DNA of 64,000 nt from Candidatus Chlorohelix allophototropha (GTDB lineage Bacteria; Chloroflexota; Chloroflexia; Chloroheliales; Chloroheliaceae), in assembly GCF_030389965.1 (NCBI RefSeq), contig NZ_CP128399.1:2408934-2472933 (forward strand), given 5' to 3'. Position 1 is the first letter of the stretch. Every line of letters starts with the position of its first letter. Positions 16,178 to 24,992 of the stretch are shown here, piece by piece. The translations under genes and the position numbers were made by a program. The notes beneath the pieces were generated by a model. It saw nothing but the letters and a program-made list of their open reading frames with translations, was not told the origin of the DNA and made no database searches.

Positions 16178-17701
16178 TTATACTTCATCCTGAAACAAAC
16201 TGCCAAGCCGCTCAACTTCACCAGCACTTACATGTATGGGATTACCGGCAATAATGCCTGTAATATTGCGGAAAGGTTTGCCAATATGCATACCTGAACC
16301 ATCAATTGAGAACTCTCGAATATCTTTATCATGTGCGGAACCGCGCATTTTCAATACAGTTAAACCTCGGCGCATTTCACCAAACATTTCAACATAACGA
16401 AGCAGGATAATAGAATCTGTTATGGTTGAAATATGAGCTTCTGTTACAGAAGAACCGCCGAGCAAGGTAGGCGTTGTAGCAGTAAATAAACCAGCAATTT
16501 CTTGATGCTTAATAAAGGCAGTCAACCCTATTACGAATTCTCGGAATCCACGCATTGTTGAGACTCTCTCAAGCGCGGATAAGCTATCAATAGCTACTCG
16601 ATTTGGGTGGAACTCTTCAATAATCATCTTCATTTTAATGAGATGATCTTCCAGTCCGGCAGTCTCAGGGTATTCACAAACTACTTTTAGTAGCCCGTCC
16701 TTTTCAAGTTGCTCATAATCCATGCCCCAGCCGGTTGCGTTTCTGAACAACTGCTCGCGACTCTCTTCAAAGGCAAAGAGCAAACAGCGTTCCTGATTTA
16801 CTGCGCCACCATGAATGAATTGGGTGCTGACTAAGGTTTTACCCGTTCCGGTTGCGCCAGAGACGAGTAATATCGAATCTCTAAAGAATCCGCCACCACA
16901 CATGTGATCCAATTCAGAAATACCGGAACTAATACGTACATTGGAAGAACGCTGCTTTAATTCCATTGCCGATAAAGGAACAATCATAATCCCTTCACCG
17001 GGAATAATTGTAAATGGATATTCGCCCTTTTGGTGGGTAGTACCTCTGAATTTTAAAATCTCAATGGTACGTCGTCGTTTTTCTTCTTCCAGCACATTAC
17101 GCAAGATAATTACATTATCTGCTACAAACTCTTCGACTCCATAACGTGCAATCTCACCGTATTCATGAATTCGTTCAGCCGTTAATATAGCGGTTACACC
17201 CATCTTTTTCATAGCCGTAGCTATTCTGAACAGTTCATTTCTAATCAGGCTGTTGTCATTAAATTGGGTAAAAATTGCGCCCAGTGAGTCCATCGAGATT
17301 CGTTTAGCTTGGATACGATTTACGGCACTTTCGATGCGGGCTAACAAAGCACCCAGATCATAATTACCTGCAATAGTGGTTTCCGAACCGGGTTCAGGAG
17401 AGGCATCTACGAAAGCCCATTTTCCTTCTTTCTCCCAACTTGTGATGTTCCAACCTATTGCTTCCATATTCTGCCGAATATCAAAAGGGGATTCTTCAAA
17501 AGTTACAAAGACTCCACTTTCCTCATATTTATCAATACCTTCCGCCAGAAATTGGGCAGCAAAAATTGTTTTAGCGCTACCGGCTGTACCGGTTACAAGA
17601 GTTGTCCGATCCTTTGGTATTCCACCATTGGCGATAAAATCAAATCCCTCGATGCCGGTTTTAAGCTTCTGAATTAAGGGAAGAATTCCATTAGAAGACA
17701 T
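16178..17701 (-). CDS. kaiC: Circadian clock ATPase/autokinase KaiC
   Basis: A 507-residue double RecA-fold protein that matches cyanobacterial KaiC along its length. CI domain: Walker A GTAGSAKT at 38-45 and catalytic Glu pair E69-E70. CII domain: Walker A GATGTGKT at 282-289 and Glu pair E312-E313. The phosphorylation loop reads VTEAHISTITD, giving Ser425 and Thr426 in the place of S431/T432 of Synechococcus and Thr420 for T426, so autokinase and phosphatase cycling is possible. Landmarks such as RYGVEEFVADNVIILRN and RSSNVRISSG are kept. The tail after the A-loop position is about 12 residues shorter than in Synechococcus, which may change KaiA docking. It starts 3 bp after the kaiB stop. 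Confidence 0.93.
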   Translation of the reverse strand: MSSNGILPLIQKLKTGIEGFDFIANGGIPKDRTTLVTGTAGSAKTIFAAQFLAEGIDKYEESGVFVTFEESPFDIRQNMEAIGWNITSWEKEGKWAFVDASPEPGSETTIAGNYDLGALLARIESAVNRIQAKRISMDSLGAIFTQFNDNSLIRNELFRIATAMKKMGVTAILTAERIHEYGEIARYGVEEFVADNVIILRNVLEEEKRRRTIEILKFRGTTHQKGEYPFTIIPGEGIMIVPLSAMELKQRSSNVRISSGISELDHMCGGGFFRDSILLVSGATGTGKTLVSTQFIHGGAVNQERCLLFAFEESREQLFRNATGWGMDYEQLEKDGLLKVVCEYPETAGLEDHLIKMKMIIEEFHPNRVAIDSLSALERVSTMRGFREFVIGLTAFIKHQEIAGLFTATTPTLLGGSSVTEAHISTITDSIILLRYVEMFGEMRRGLTVLKMRGSAHDKDIREFSIDGSGMHIGKPFRNITGIIAGNPIHVSAGEVERLGSLFQDEV

Positions 17702-17704
17702 TAT

Positions 17705-18001
17705 CTATTCCTTTACCCTTTCCTCTACCGATATGTGGAGATCAAGACCAGTTATAACTTTATTCTTGTCTGTTAAATCTCCTATTACTCGTCGTGCTGG
17801 AGGAGGTATTTGCTTAACCAGCGTAGGGGTTGCTATGATCTTGTCTTCTTCAGCCAAATTAGGCCTTTCCAAAACATCAACAATTGTTATCTCATATTGA
17901 CCTGGAATAATTTCATCACAAATTTGGTAAAGATTTGAGATAGCACGTTCGGATTTAGAAGTGTGACCAGTTATGTAAAGTTTAAGCAAATACTTGCTCA
18001 T
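17705..18001 (-). CDS. kaiB: Circadian clock protein KaiB
   Basis: 98 residues, full length for the family (about 100). YLLKLYITGHTSKSERAI, the invariant AEEDKIIATPTLVK and RRVIGDLTD blocks match KaiB closely; the thioredoxin-like/fold-switching core is therefore complete. KaiB binds the CI ring of KaiC in the night-like state and sequesters KaiA. It lies 3 bp from the kaiA-like gene and 3 bp from kaiC, so the three are almost certainly cotranscribed. Confidence 0.95.
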   Translation of the reverse strand: MSKYLLKLYITGHTSKSERAISNLYQICDEIIPGQYEITIVDVLERPNLAEEDKIIATPTLVKQIPPPARRVIGDLTDKNKVITGLDLHISVEERVKE

Positions 18002-18004
18002 TAT

Positions 18005-18853
18005 TTAAACTCCAGGCTCGCGTCCATTTACGAAGGATTTATTTCTGGTTTCATACACATAATAATTACGATAATAAGATACCAGATGCCCCATTAGTTC
18101 CAATAAGAGGTAACGACCTTCTTCGGCATATATTTTTGCTTGTTCGGGTGGGCGGCTAACGGTTGCTATTTTTAAAGCTTTTTGATGCAGCAGCACAATA
18201 TCACGGGGACCGGCTTTCAAAAAACCCAATCCGTCTGCAATGCTACGCAAACGTTCAGAGATATTATGATTGACCTTGAAAATTTGCGATTCAACCGCTT
18301 CATGGAGTAGTTTCGCATAATCTTGTATCAGCTCAGAAAATGTATCAGTTGCAATTTCTGCAAGAGAGGCTACCCCAAAAGCCTGTGCCGTAATTCCAGT
18401 ACCCGGTGGCGTTGAAAGCCTTTCAAATTCTTTATATTCTCTGCTTGCTGCTGTATTTGTGCCATTTCCTTGCACAAATACGCTGAACACCCGTCTAATG
18501 ATAATATCATTATTAATCTGTCCTCGAACGAGATAATCTTTAGCGCCAATATCTAAAACTGATTCCACGAGAGTTTCTTCATAGTTATCAAGAATAACTA
18601 TTACAGGTAGGTTGATGTTAATCTCGTGTAATTTCCTGATACTAGATTTAAGTACATCTAAAGTTTGTGAAGGGTAACTTAAGATTACTAAATCAGAATT
18701 CTCATTACTCAAGAGTTTTGTTGCAGTAGTCAGATCGGCAGTTGTGATCAATTCAAAGCGAATATTTTTGGATATATTGATACTAGATAGTGACTGAGTT
18801 AATTCGTCACTAGCTTGACCAATAACCAGAATACTTACTCTCTCTACACCCAT
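18005..18853 (-). CDS. KaiA3-like clock protein: pseudo-receiver plus KaiA-like C-terminal domain
   Basis: Residue numbers here count from the upstream TTG (18889), giving 294; the ATG at residue 13 (18853) gives 282 and is preferred. Residues 17-135 form a receiver-like fold with the ending GAKDYLVRG, but the phospho-acceptor position in DLVILSYP is Ser71 rather than Asp. Residues about 175-280 are all-helical and line up with the KaiA C-terminal domain: LIQDYAKLLHEA, FLKAGPRDIVLLHQKAL against the KaiA VPV-x-EIHMEL region, and EGRYLLLELMGHLVSYYR against DYRLTLIDVIAHLCEMYR. This receiver-plus-KaiA-C order, directly upstream of kaiB and kaiC, is that of KaiA3. Expected role: stimulating KaiC autophosphorylation. 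The alignment was made by eye. A generic response-regulator-like protein is the alternative. Confidence 0.7.
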   Translation of the reverse strand: MGVERVSILVIGQASDELTQSLSSINISKNIRFELITTADLTTATKLLSNENSDLVILSYPSQTLDVLKSSIRKLHEININLPVIVILDNYEETLVESVLDIGAKDYLVRGQINNDIIIRRVFSVFVQGNGTNTAASREYKEFERLSTPPGTGITAQAFGVASLAEIATDTFSELIQDYAKLLHEAVESQIFKVNHNISERLRSIADGLGFLKAGPRDIVLLHQKALKIATVSRPPEQAKIYAEEGRYLLLELMGHLVSYYRNYYVYETRNKSFVNGREPGV

Positions 18854-18914
18854 AGTTGTAATTGCCTTACCAACACTCTTTTGTAGCAATGAAAACCCAC
18901 AGTCGATTAGTACT

Positions 18915-18923
18915 ATTATAGCA
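18915..18923 (-). promoter_or_regulatory. Extended -10 promoter of the Kai operon
   Basis: On the minus strand TGC-TATAAT (extended -10) lies about 26 bases before the TTG and 62 before the ATG of the kaiA-like gene. No good -35 is seen, as expected for extended -10 promoters. The surrounding 18890-19044 gap is AT-rich and contains no other gene. Confidence 0.45.
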
Positions 18924-19044
18924 TAGCCAGCTTTAAGTACATAAAATTGATTGTCCTTTCGATTTCATTAATATATTTATTTAGTTTCTTTTTTATTAAT
19001 TCGTTTGTTTGTATTTAGATAATATTTTTCAAGGGGAATTAACC

Positions 19045-21945
19045 CTAGTCAGCCGAGGGTATCGGGGGCAGCCATTCACTTAGGTGCTTTTCGAGTTGCT
19101 GTAATGTAACAGGTTTGGCTATGTAATCGTCCATTCCAGCAACAATACACGCCTCCCGAGTTTCAGACATCACATTGGCTGTCATTGCAATAATCGGAAT
19201 ATGCTTACCGCTAATCTTCTCTTTGGCTCGAATCATACGAGTGGTTTCAAATCCATCCATTACTGGCATCAAACAATCCATCAAAATCATTCCATAATTA
19301 AAGCGTTCTAACGCCGCTAAGGCTTCTTCACCATTTGCAGCTATGTGCGCCGCATAACCCAGTCGCTCTATTTGGTTGGCAGCGAGTTTTTGATTGGCGA
19401 GTATATCTTCTACCACCAATATCATACGTCCGGCTTTTAATTCTTTTGTAAAAGATATTTTTGACCTAATAGCTGTTTTGGGCAGGCTTTTGCCTTGATT
19501 TCTTGATTTTCTTACCAACTCTTCAAGCGTATCTATAAGTGGTAATTGTTTAAATGGACGGTTCAAATCCACACTGAAATATTCACGCAATTCCTTACGC
19601 CCATCAAGGCGGCTTTCATAATCTGAAAGCAATATCAGATGTTTGGTTTTTAAGTCATGATTAGTTTTTATAGTCTTAGCCAGTTCTAACCCGCTCATAT
19701 CATCCAAGTTGTTATCAATCAAACAAAAATCAACCTGTTCATCTGCAAGCCTAGAATTAAAATATTCCAAAGCAGCTTTACCGTTTGATAGCCGCTTAAT
19801 TTCCAGTTTTATCGGCTCTAAATAACGATATATAATATCTCTTACATTTTGGCTGCTGCTCACCAAAACAAGCTCGCGTCCTCTGAGAAGTGAACTTTCA
19901 AGTATAGTTGCACCTTCCAGAACCTTAAAGGGAATTCTAAACCAGAAAGTAGTTCCCTTACCTTCTTCGCTCTCAACTCCAATTTCGCCGTTCATCTTCT
20001 CAACCAATCGGCGAGTAATCGCTAAGCCTAAACCCGTTCCACCATATTGGCGGGTAGTTGAATTATCTGCCTGCCTAAACGGCTGGAAAATAAGATCTCT
20101 CGTATTCTGAGGAATACCGATACCATTATCACGCACGTAAAATTTCAGAATACAGTTATCTTTAGTTTCCTCAATACAAACGACCTGTACTACAACTTCG
20201 CCTTTATCCGAAAATTTAATGGCATTGCTCAGTAAATTAAGCAGGATTTGCCTTAAACGTCCGGCATCACCACTAATACGTCTGGGTATATCAAGCGCTA
20301 TATAAGTAAGGAGTGATAACCCTTTTTCAACTGCTTTTGCTGCAAGCAAATCTGCGGCGCTTTCCACTACGCTGGTAATTTCCACAGGTTCTTCATCAAA
20401 GATCAGTTTATCGGCTTCAATTTTTGAGAAATCCAGAATATCATTTATTATTGACATCAGGGAATTAGCCGAATCTTTAATAACTGTAGCAAATTCAAGT
20501 TGCTCTTCATCAAGCCCTGTATCTACAAGCAATTCAGACATACCAATGATACCGTTCATTGGTGTCCGAATTTCATGACTGACAGTAGCAAGGAACTCCG
20601 ATTTAAGCCGGGAAGTTTCCAGCGCTTCATCACGCGCCGCCCTCAAAGCCTGTTCTATCTGGCGGCGTTCTGTCATATCTGTGACAACTGCCACCGAACC
20701 TATGACTTTGCCATCACTCCAACGCGGAGAGCCAGTAATAAGGGCATAAGTGTAAATGCCTGAACTATGGCGAAGGCGTATTTCATAAGTGAAGGTTTTG
20801 CCTGCTTTACGTAATTCCCATATTTGCTCCATATAGGGAATGTCTTCTTCAAAAACAAAATCGAAGGGAGACTTACCAATCAACTGGCTTGATTTATAGC
20901 CCAGTATTGCCGCATAAGCCGGATTGACATATTCGAACTTGCCATCCTGATCTGCCACCGTCAAGCCTTGCCCCATCGTATTCATCACTTTTAGGGCAAA
21001 ATCTCGCTGGGTACGTAATTCTAACTCTATATTTTTACGTTCGGTAACATCCTGTGAAACCCCAAGAGTTTGGGTAAGCTTACCCGCAGCATCGCGTTTA
21101 AAAGCAATAACACGGTCACTAAACCAATGTAATTCGCCATTGGCATGTAACATCCGGTATTCTATCTCAACAATTTTTCCGGGGTCACTTTCTTGAAGAG
21201 TATTCAAGGCAGCGTGTAGTAAATGATAATCTTCAGGGTAGATTAACTTACTAAGTACACCTTCCCCGATTTCAGCAATTTGCTGCTTGGTATAACCCAA
21301 TAATGATTCGATTCCCGAATTCACGTATAAATTACGATCCTTGACGGTATCATAAACATATAATAAGTAAGGGATAGTATGAGTAATGCTTTCAACGAAG
21401 CGTTGACTTTCCAGAAGTTCTTGCTGACTTTGTATCTTCTGCGCCAGCAATACTGTTAGGTCATTTTGGTTTAATTCATTCTGCGCTAGTAGAGCAAGGT
21501 CACGGAGGCTTTCTCTATCGGTATCGCCGAACTTACGTGGTACAGTATCTATCAGACAAAGTGTACCCATTTTATAACCTGCGGTACTCGTTAGAGGGTA
21601 TCCGGCATAGAAGTTTATATGTGGCTCACCAATAACCAGTGGATTGTCAAAAAAGCGTGGGTCTTCTAGGGCATCTTCTACAACAAATATCGTATCACTT
21701 AGAATCGCATGAGCACAAAAAGAAACAGTACGAGGAGTCTCTCTTACATCGAGACCAATACAGGCTTTAAACCATTGCCGATTTTCATCAACAAGACTTA
21801 CTAAAGCAACTGGAACATTAAATATGCGCGTCGCTAAACGAACAATGCGGTCAAAGCGTTCTTCGCTATTTGTATCAAGTAGATTTAATGCCCTGAGGCT
21901 TTTCAACCTCTCGGCATCATCGGCAGGTATTCGCGGTGTTAACAT
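19045..21945 (-). CDS. GAF-PAS-PAS hybrid histidine kinase with two receiver domains
   Basis: 966 residues, no membrane segments. Order: GAF domain (about 25-160, with FCAHAIL and GTLCLIDT), PAS (185-305, ending DVTERK), PAS (315-430, ending DMTERR), HisKA with His457 in [13 protein letters not shown], HATPase ([27 protein letters not shown]), a receiver-like domain at about 690-800 whose sequence ([12 protein letters not shown]) keeps an Asp, and a standard receiver at about 835-960 ([11 protein letters not shown]). It is the last gene of the partner-switch operon, 4 bp after a single-domain response regulator. BarA/TorS-like arrangements pass phosphate on to an Hpt protein, none of which is seen here. 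Confidence 0.9.
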   Translation of the reverse strand: MLTPRIPADDAERLKSLRALNLLDTNSEERFDRIVRLATRIFNVPVALVSLVDENRQWFKACIGLDVRETPRTVSFCAHAILSDTIFVVEDALEDPRFFDNPLVIGEPHINFYAGYPLTSTAGYKMGTLCLIDTVPRKFGDTDRESLRDLALLAQNELNQNDLTVLLAQKIQSQQELLESQRFVESITHTIPYLLYVYDTVKDRNLYVNSGIESLLGYTKQQIAEIGEGVLSKLIYPEDYHLLHAALNTLQESDPGKIVEIEYRMLHANGELHWFSDRVIAFKRDAAGKLTQTLGVSQDVTERKNIELELRTQRDFALKVMNTMGQGLTVADQDGKFEYVNPAYAAILGYKSSQLIGKSPFDFVFEEDIPYMEQIWELRKAGKTFTYEIRLRHSSGIYTYALITGSPRWSDGKVIGSVAVVTDMTERRQIEQALRAARDEALETSRLKSEFLATVSHEIRTPMNGIIGMSELLVDTGLDEEQLEFATVIKDSANSLMSIINDILDFSKIEADKLIFDEEPVEITSVVESAADLLAAKAVEKGLSLLTYIALDIPRRISGDAGRLRQILLNLLSNAIKFSDKGEVVVQVVCIEETKDNCILKFYVRDNGIGIPQNTRDLIFQPFRQADNSTTRQYGGTGLGLAITRRLVEKMNGEIGVESEEGKGTTFWFRIPFKVLEGATILESSLLRGRELVLVSSSQNVRDIIYRYLEPIKLEIKRLSNGKAALEYFNSRLADEQVDFCLIDNNLDDMSGLELAKTIKTNHDLKTKHLILLSDYESRLDGRKELREYFSVDLNRPFKQLPLIDTLEELVRKSRNQGKSLPKTAIRSKISFTKELKAGRMILVVEDILANQKLAANQIERLGYAAHIAANGEEALAALERFNYGMILMDCLMPVMDGFETTRMIRAKEKISGKHIPIIAMTANVMSETREACIVAGMDDYIAKPVTLQQLEKHLSEWLPPIPSAD

Positions 21946-21949
21946 TTAC

Positions 21950-22318
21950 CTATTTTTTTTCAAGCACTGAGTCAATCGTCTGGAGAATTTCACCACTACT
22001 GGCTGGTTTTGTAAGGAAGCCATTAGCGCCTTCTTTTCGGGCAATAATTCGATCCTCATCCTGACCGCTTGCAGTCAACATTATAAAAGGAATTGTCTCT
22101 AAAATTTTATCATGGCGCATCCTGCGCAACAATTCCATACCATCCATTCTGGGCATAGCCAAATCAGCTATTACCAGATTTACCGGGGATTTCTCAAGCA
22201 AAGTCAAGGCTTCTACGCCGTTTAAAGCCTGAAGAACATCAAAGCCATGCTTTCGAAGGGTAAATCCAAGCGTCCTATGAATTATAAGACTATCGTCAAC
22301 TACCAATATCGTAGACAT
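21950..22318 (-). CDS. Single-domain response regulator
   Basis: 122 residues that form one CheY-like receiver: acidic pair in VVDDS, phospho-acceptor Asp in VIADLAMPRMDG, Thr in IMLTASG and Lys in FLTKPAS. No output domain. It lies between the STAS gene and the hybrid kinase with gaps of 24 and 4 bp, so it is likely phosphorylated by that kinase and may act on the phosphatase or kinase of the partner switch. Confidence 0.93.
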   Translation of the reverse strand: MSTILVVDDSLIIHRTLGFTLRKHGFDVLQALNGVEALTLLEKSPVNLVIADLAMPRMDGMELLRRMRHDKILETIPFIMLTASGQDEDRIIARKEGANGFLTKPASSGEILQTIDSVLEKK

Positions 22319-22342
22319 TATAATAACACCTTGAATGATAGG

Positions 22343-22681
22343 CTAGAAGCTTTTTCGAGCTTCTTCTGCGGTTTCAAAAGTATCAAAGACCCGATCAAAC
22401 CGGGTTAGGCGTAAAATTCGCCGAGCCACTTCAAGTTTCGGCATTACCATTTTCACATCTCCCTCTAGTTGGCGAGCATGCTTTAGCAAAGTTACCATTA
22501 CAGCCATTCCTGCACTATCCATAAATTCAAGATTAGTTAGATCAAGCACATAACGGGTAACTGATTGCCCTTGTAACTCATCCAATTTTGACCTTAATTG
22601 AGTAGCGGTAAATGCATCCAGTCGCCCTTCTATTTCCAGAGTTACAATCTTGATTACTTGTTCCAAAACATTGATTTTCAT
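22343..22681 (-). CDS. STAS-domain anti-sigma factor antagonist-like protein
   Basis: 112 residues of STAS fold. The phosphorylatable Ser lies in FMDSAGMAVMV, the RsbV/SpoIIAA signature. Starts 2 bp after the HATPase gene that would phosphorylate it; the upstream PP2C phosphatase would reset it. One of two STAS proteins in the operon. Confidence 0.9.
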   Translation of the reverse strand: MKINVLEQVIKIVTLEIEGRLDAFTATQLRSKLDELQGQSVTRYVLDLTNLEFMDSAGMAVMVTLLKHARQLEGDVKMVMPKLEVARRILRLTRFDRVFDTFETAEEARKSF

Positions 22682-22683
22682 AA

Positions 22684-23139
22684 TTATATTTCTTTCTTGC
22701 TTAGCGGAAGGATTTTTTCGATTGTCCAGCGATTGTAAATACCATCGCGCCTGTATTCAAAAGAGTCGGTCAGTTGCTCGACTAGAAATAGACCGTACCC
22801 ATGTACCTGAGCATTCTCAAGGTCTGGAGTTCTTTTGACATTACTCTGAAAGGCTTTTCCGGTATCAGTGATTTCTACTGAGATACTTAAGGGTTCACTT
22901 ATCACTCGAAACTCTAGCCAAATACGATAACCCGGTTTTTCCTCATAGGCATGTCCAACCACATTAGTACAAATTTCGTGAATAGCCAGTTGCAAACTAT
23001 ATGCGAGGGTTTCCGGCTCTTCTAGGTCTTCAATTCTTTCAAGGATGCCATTCAGCACTGCACCGAGCAGATTCAAATATTTATAATCAGCAGGCAATTC
23101 CAGTTTGATTAAAATTCCTGGGTCTTGTTTGTTGTTCAT
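22684..23139 (-). CDS. RsbW-like HATPase (anti-sigma factor/Ser kinase type)
   Basis: 151 residues of GHKL ATPase fold: AIHEICTNVVGHAY is the N-box, VEITDTGKAF the G1 box and VHGYGLFLVEQL the G2 region. Such proteins phosphorylate STAS antagonists and hold a partner, often a sigma factor. The start overlaps the stop of the PP2C gene by one base. No sigma factor gene is present nearby, so the partner may be something else. Confidence 0.9.
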   Translation of the reverse strand: MNNKQDPGILIKLELPADYKYLNLLGAVLNGILERIEDLEEPETLAYSLQLAIHEICTNVVGHAYEEKPGYRIWLEFRVISEPLSISVEITDTGKAFQSNVKRTPDLENAQVHGYGLFLVEQLTDSFEYRRDGIYNRWTIEKILPLSKKEI

Positions 23140-24653
23140 TACTCAATACCTTTCAAAACAACCAAGGTACGGTCATCTGATTGCTCAACTCCCGCTTCAT
23201 GTTCCAGAACTTTTTTGAATAATAAATCTGATATGTGCTGCGCGCTTAAGCTGCGATTATTTTTTACCAATTCAAGTAAACGGTCATAACCATACATTTC
23301 ACCTACACTATTAAAAGCTTCACTAAAACCATCGGTGGCAACTACAAGTAAATCACCATATTCTAGTTTTACTTCCTGCCGTTCTGATAGTGAAATCGGT
23401 AACACCCCCAATGCAGTGCCATCAGCTTCAAAGAACTGAATAGAGCCATCAGCCTTACAATATATAACCGGAGAATGCCCTGCATTGGCATAGCTCAAAC
23501 ACCGGGTAGCAGGCTCATAAAACCCATAAAAGGCTGTTATAAACATTGACAGGTCAGAGCAATCTCCATATAAATCTTCATTTACGCGGCTCATCAGTTT
23601 TGCAGGATCCATCGTTTTACTGAAGCGAGAGGCATTTTGAAAAGCTATACGTGCCATAGCCATCATTAGTGCGGCGGGAAGTCCTTTGCCAGAAACATCT
23701 CCCACCACAAAATTGAGAGATCCGTTTGATTGGCTTATAAAATTGTAAAAATCCCCTCCAACTTGACGAGCAGGACAAGATGCCGCATAAATATCTAGTC
23801 CTTTCACACTTGGAAATTTCTGAGGTAACAAGCGCAGTTGAATACTGGATGCCAACTCAAGCTCTGAACGCATGCGGGCTTGGGAGAGCGTTTCTGAATA
23901 TAGAATGGAGTTTTCGAGTTGCGCTCCGGCGTATTGGGTAATCGCCTGTGCAAGTTTGATAACAGGCATGGAAAATGCCTCGGTATGATTAGCCAGCCCC
24001 AAACCGGCAAACGGCGCATTATTAACCGTTATTGGCAGAAATAGTAAATTTTTTGTTCCGTTACAGCCGCAATTCACCACAAGTGGTTTGCCGTTTGCTT
24101 GCGTCCTATGTAGCAGTTCCTGTGCTTGCTGCTCTTCGAGAAAATTCTCAGGATATTGAATCAACAGCGCAGGCTTGATCGGTTCAGCCAACAGCGCAAA
24201 CGCTTTATCACAAGAACATAAGCGCGCGGCTTCCCGGCATAATGTAGCAAGTATTTCTTCCGGGCTTAAATAGCGGCGCATTGAACGAGAAAGATCGTAA
24301 AGAGCGAGAAGCTGATCCTGATTCTGAACCAGTTCAGAAGTTAACATCCCCAATTCCACTTCGTATCGAATCAAGTTATCCAAAGCGGTAGCGTCAGCTT
24401 CCAGACGATCAAAAACTAATTGCTCATCCAGTCCTTGAATGCGCAGTTCTCCGATTATCTCGCCATCTACCTCTAGAGGGGCTATAACCACCCCCGCTGA
24501 ATTGCCGGGATAGTCCCAGCGCATAATTTGTTCGCCGCCACCAACTATTTCAAAGGAGGTTGCGCCCGCTGTATGCCACAAGTTAGCGAGTTTTTCAAAG
24601 TAAGAAAAGCGCGACATTACCAACTCGCGTAATGCCTGCAAAGCTTCATTCAT
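23139..24653 (-). CDS. PP2C-type (SpoIIE/RsbU) Ser phosphatase with GAF-like sensor
   Basis: 504 residues. The N-terminal half has a GAF-like domain (about 130-255, AARLCSCDKAFALLAEP) after a poorly defined sensor. The C-terminal 230 residues are the SpoIIE phosphatase: QVGGDFYNF, VGDVSGKGLPAALMMA, ANAGHSPVIY and VATDGFSEA with the metal-binding Asp residues. It would dephosphorylate the STAS proteins. ATG 24653 is chosen since it overlaps the STAS stop by 8 bases (ATGAATGA), a sign of translational coupling; the longer frame from 24695 has no site. Confidence 0.9.
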   Translation of the reverse strand: MNEALQALRELVMSRFSYFEKLANLWHTAGATSFEIVGGGEQIMRWDYPGNSAGVVIAPLEVDGEIIGELRIQGLDEQLVFDRLEADATALDNLIRYEVELGMLTSELVQNQDQLLALYDLSRSMRRYLSPEEILATLCREAARLCSCDKAFALLAEPIKPALLIQYPENFLEEQQAQELLHRTQANGKPLVVNCGCNGTKNLLFLPITVNNAPFAGLGLANHTEAFSMPVIKLAQAITQYAGAQLENSILYSETLSQARMRSELELASSIQLRLLPQKFPSVKGLDIYAASCPARQVGGDFYNFISQSNGSLNFVVGDVSGKGLPAALMMAMARIAFQNASRFSKTMDPAKLMSRVNEDLYGDCSDLSMFITAFYGFYEPATRCLSYANAGHSPVIYCKADGSIQFFEADGTALGVLPISLSERQEVKLEYGDLLVVATDGFSEAFNSVGEMYGYDRLLELVKNNRSLSAQHISDLLFKKVLEHEAGVEQSDDRTLVVLKGIE

Positions 24654-24984
24654 CGAAAGCCTTGACCGCTTCCAACTCGCTAGCAAATATATCAATTGCC
24701 CGGTTGATTTTGGTTAGCTCAAAGATAATCCTAACCGGTTGCTGCAAATTGCAGAGGTGCAAATCTCCGCCCTTATCGCGAGAGTGCTTCATACCTTGTA
24801 CCAGCGCAGCAAGCGCAGAGGAGTCAAGGAAATGTACCCCTGTGAGATTTATTACCAGCTTTGGTTTGCCTTGAGTTGTTTTATCTTCAAACCATTGCTG
24901 AACCGGTTTCAACTCATACGCATCAAAACGACCCTTTAATTCAAGAATTGAAACCTCGCCCGATACCCTACTGAACATTTCCAT
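24646..24984 (-). CDS. STAS-domain protein
   Basis: 112 residues; FLDSSALAALVQG is the STAS loop with the serine pair where RsbV-type proteins are phosphorylated. First gene of the switch portion, 8 bp after a glycosyltransferase gene and overlapping the PP2C gene. Confidence 0.9.
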   Translation of the reverse strand: MEMFSRVSGEVSILELKGRFDAYELKPVQQWFEDKTTQGKPKLVINLTGVHFLDSSALAALVQGMKHSRDKGGDLHLCNLQQPVRIIFELTKINRAIDIFASELEAVKAFDE

Positions 24985-24992
24985 AATGAGCT

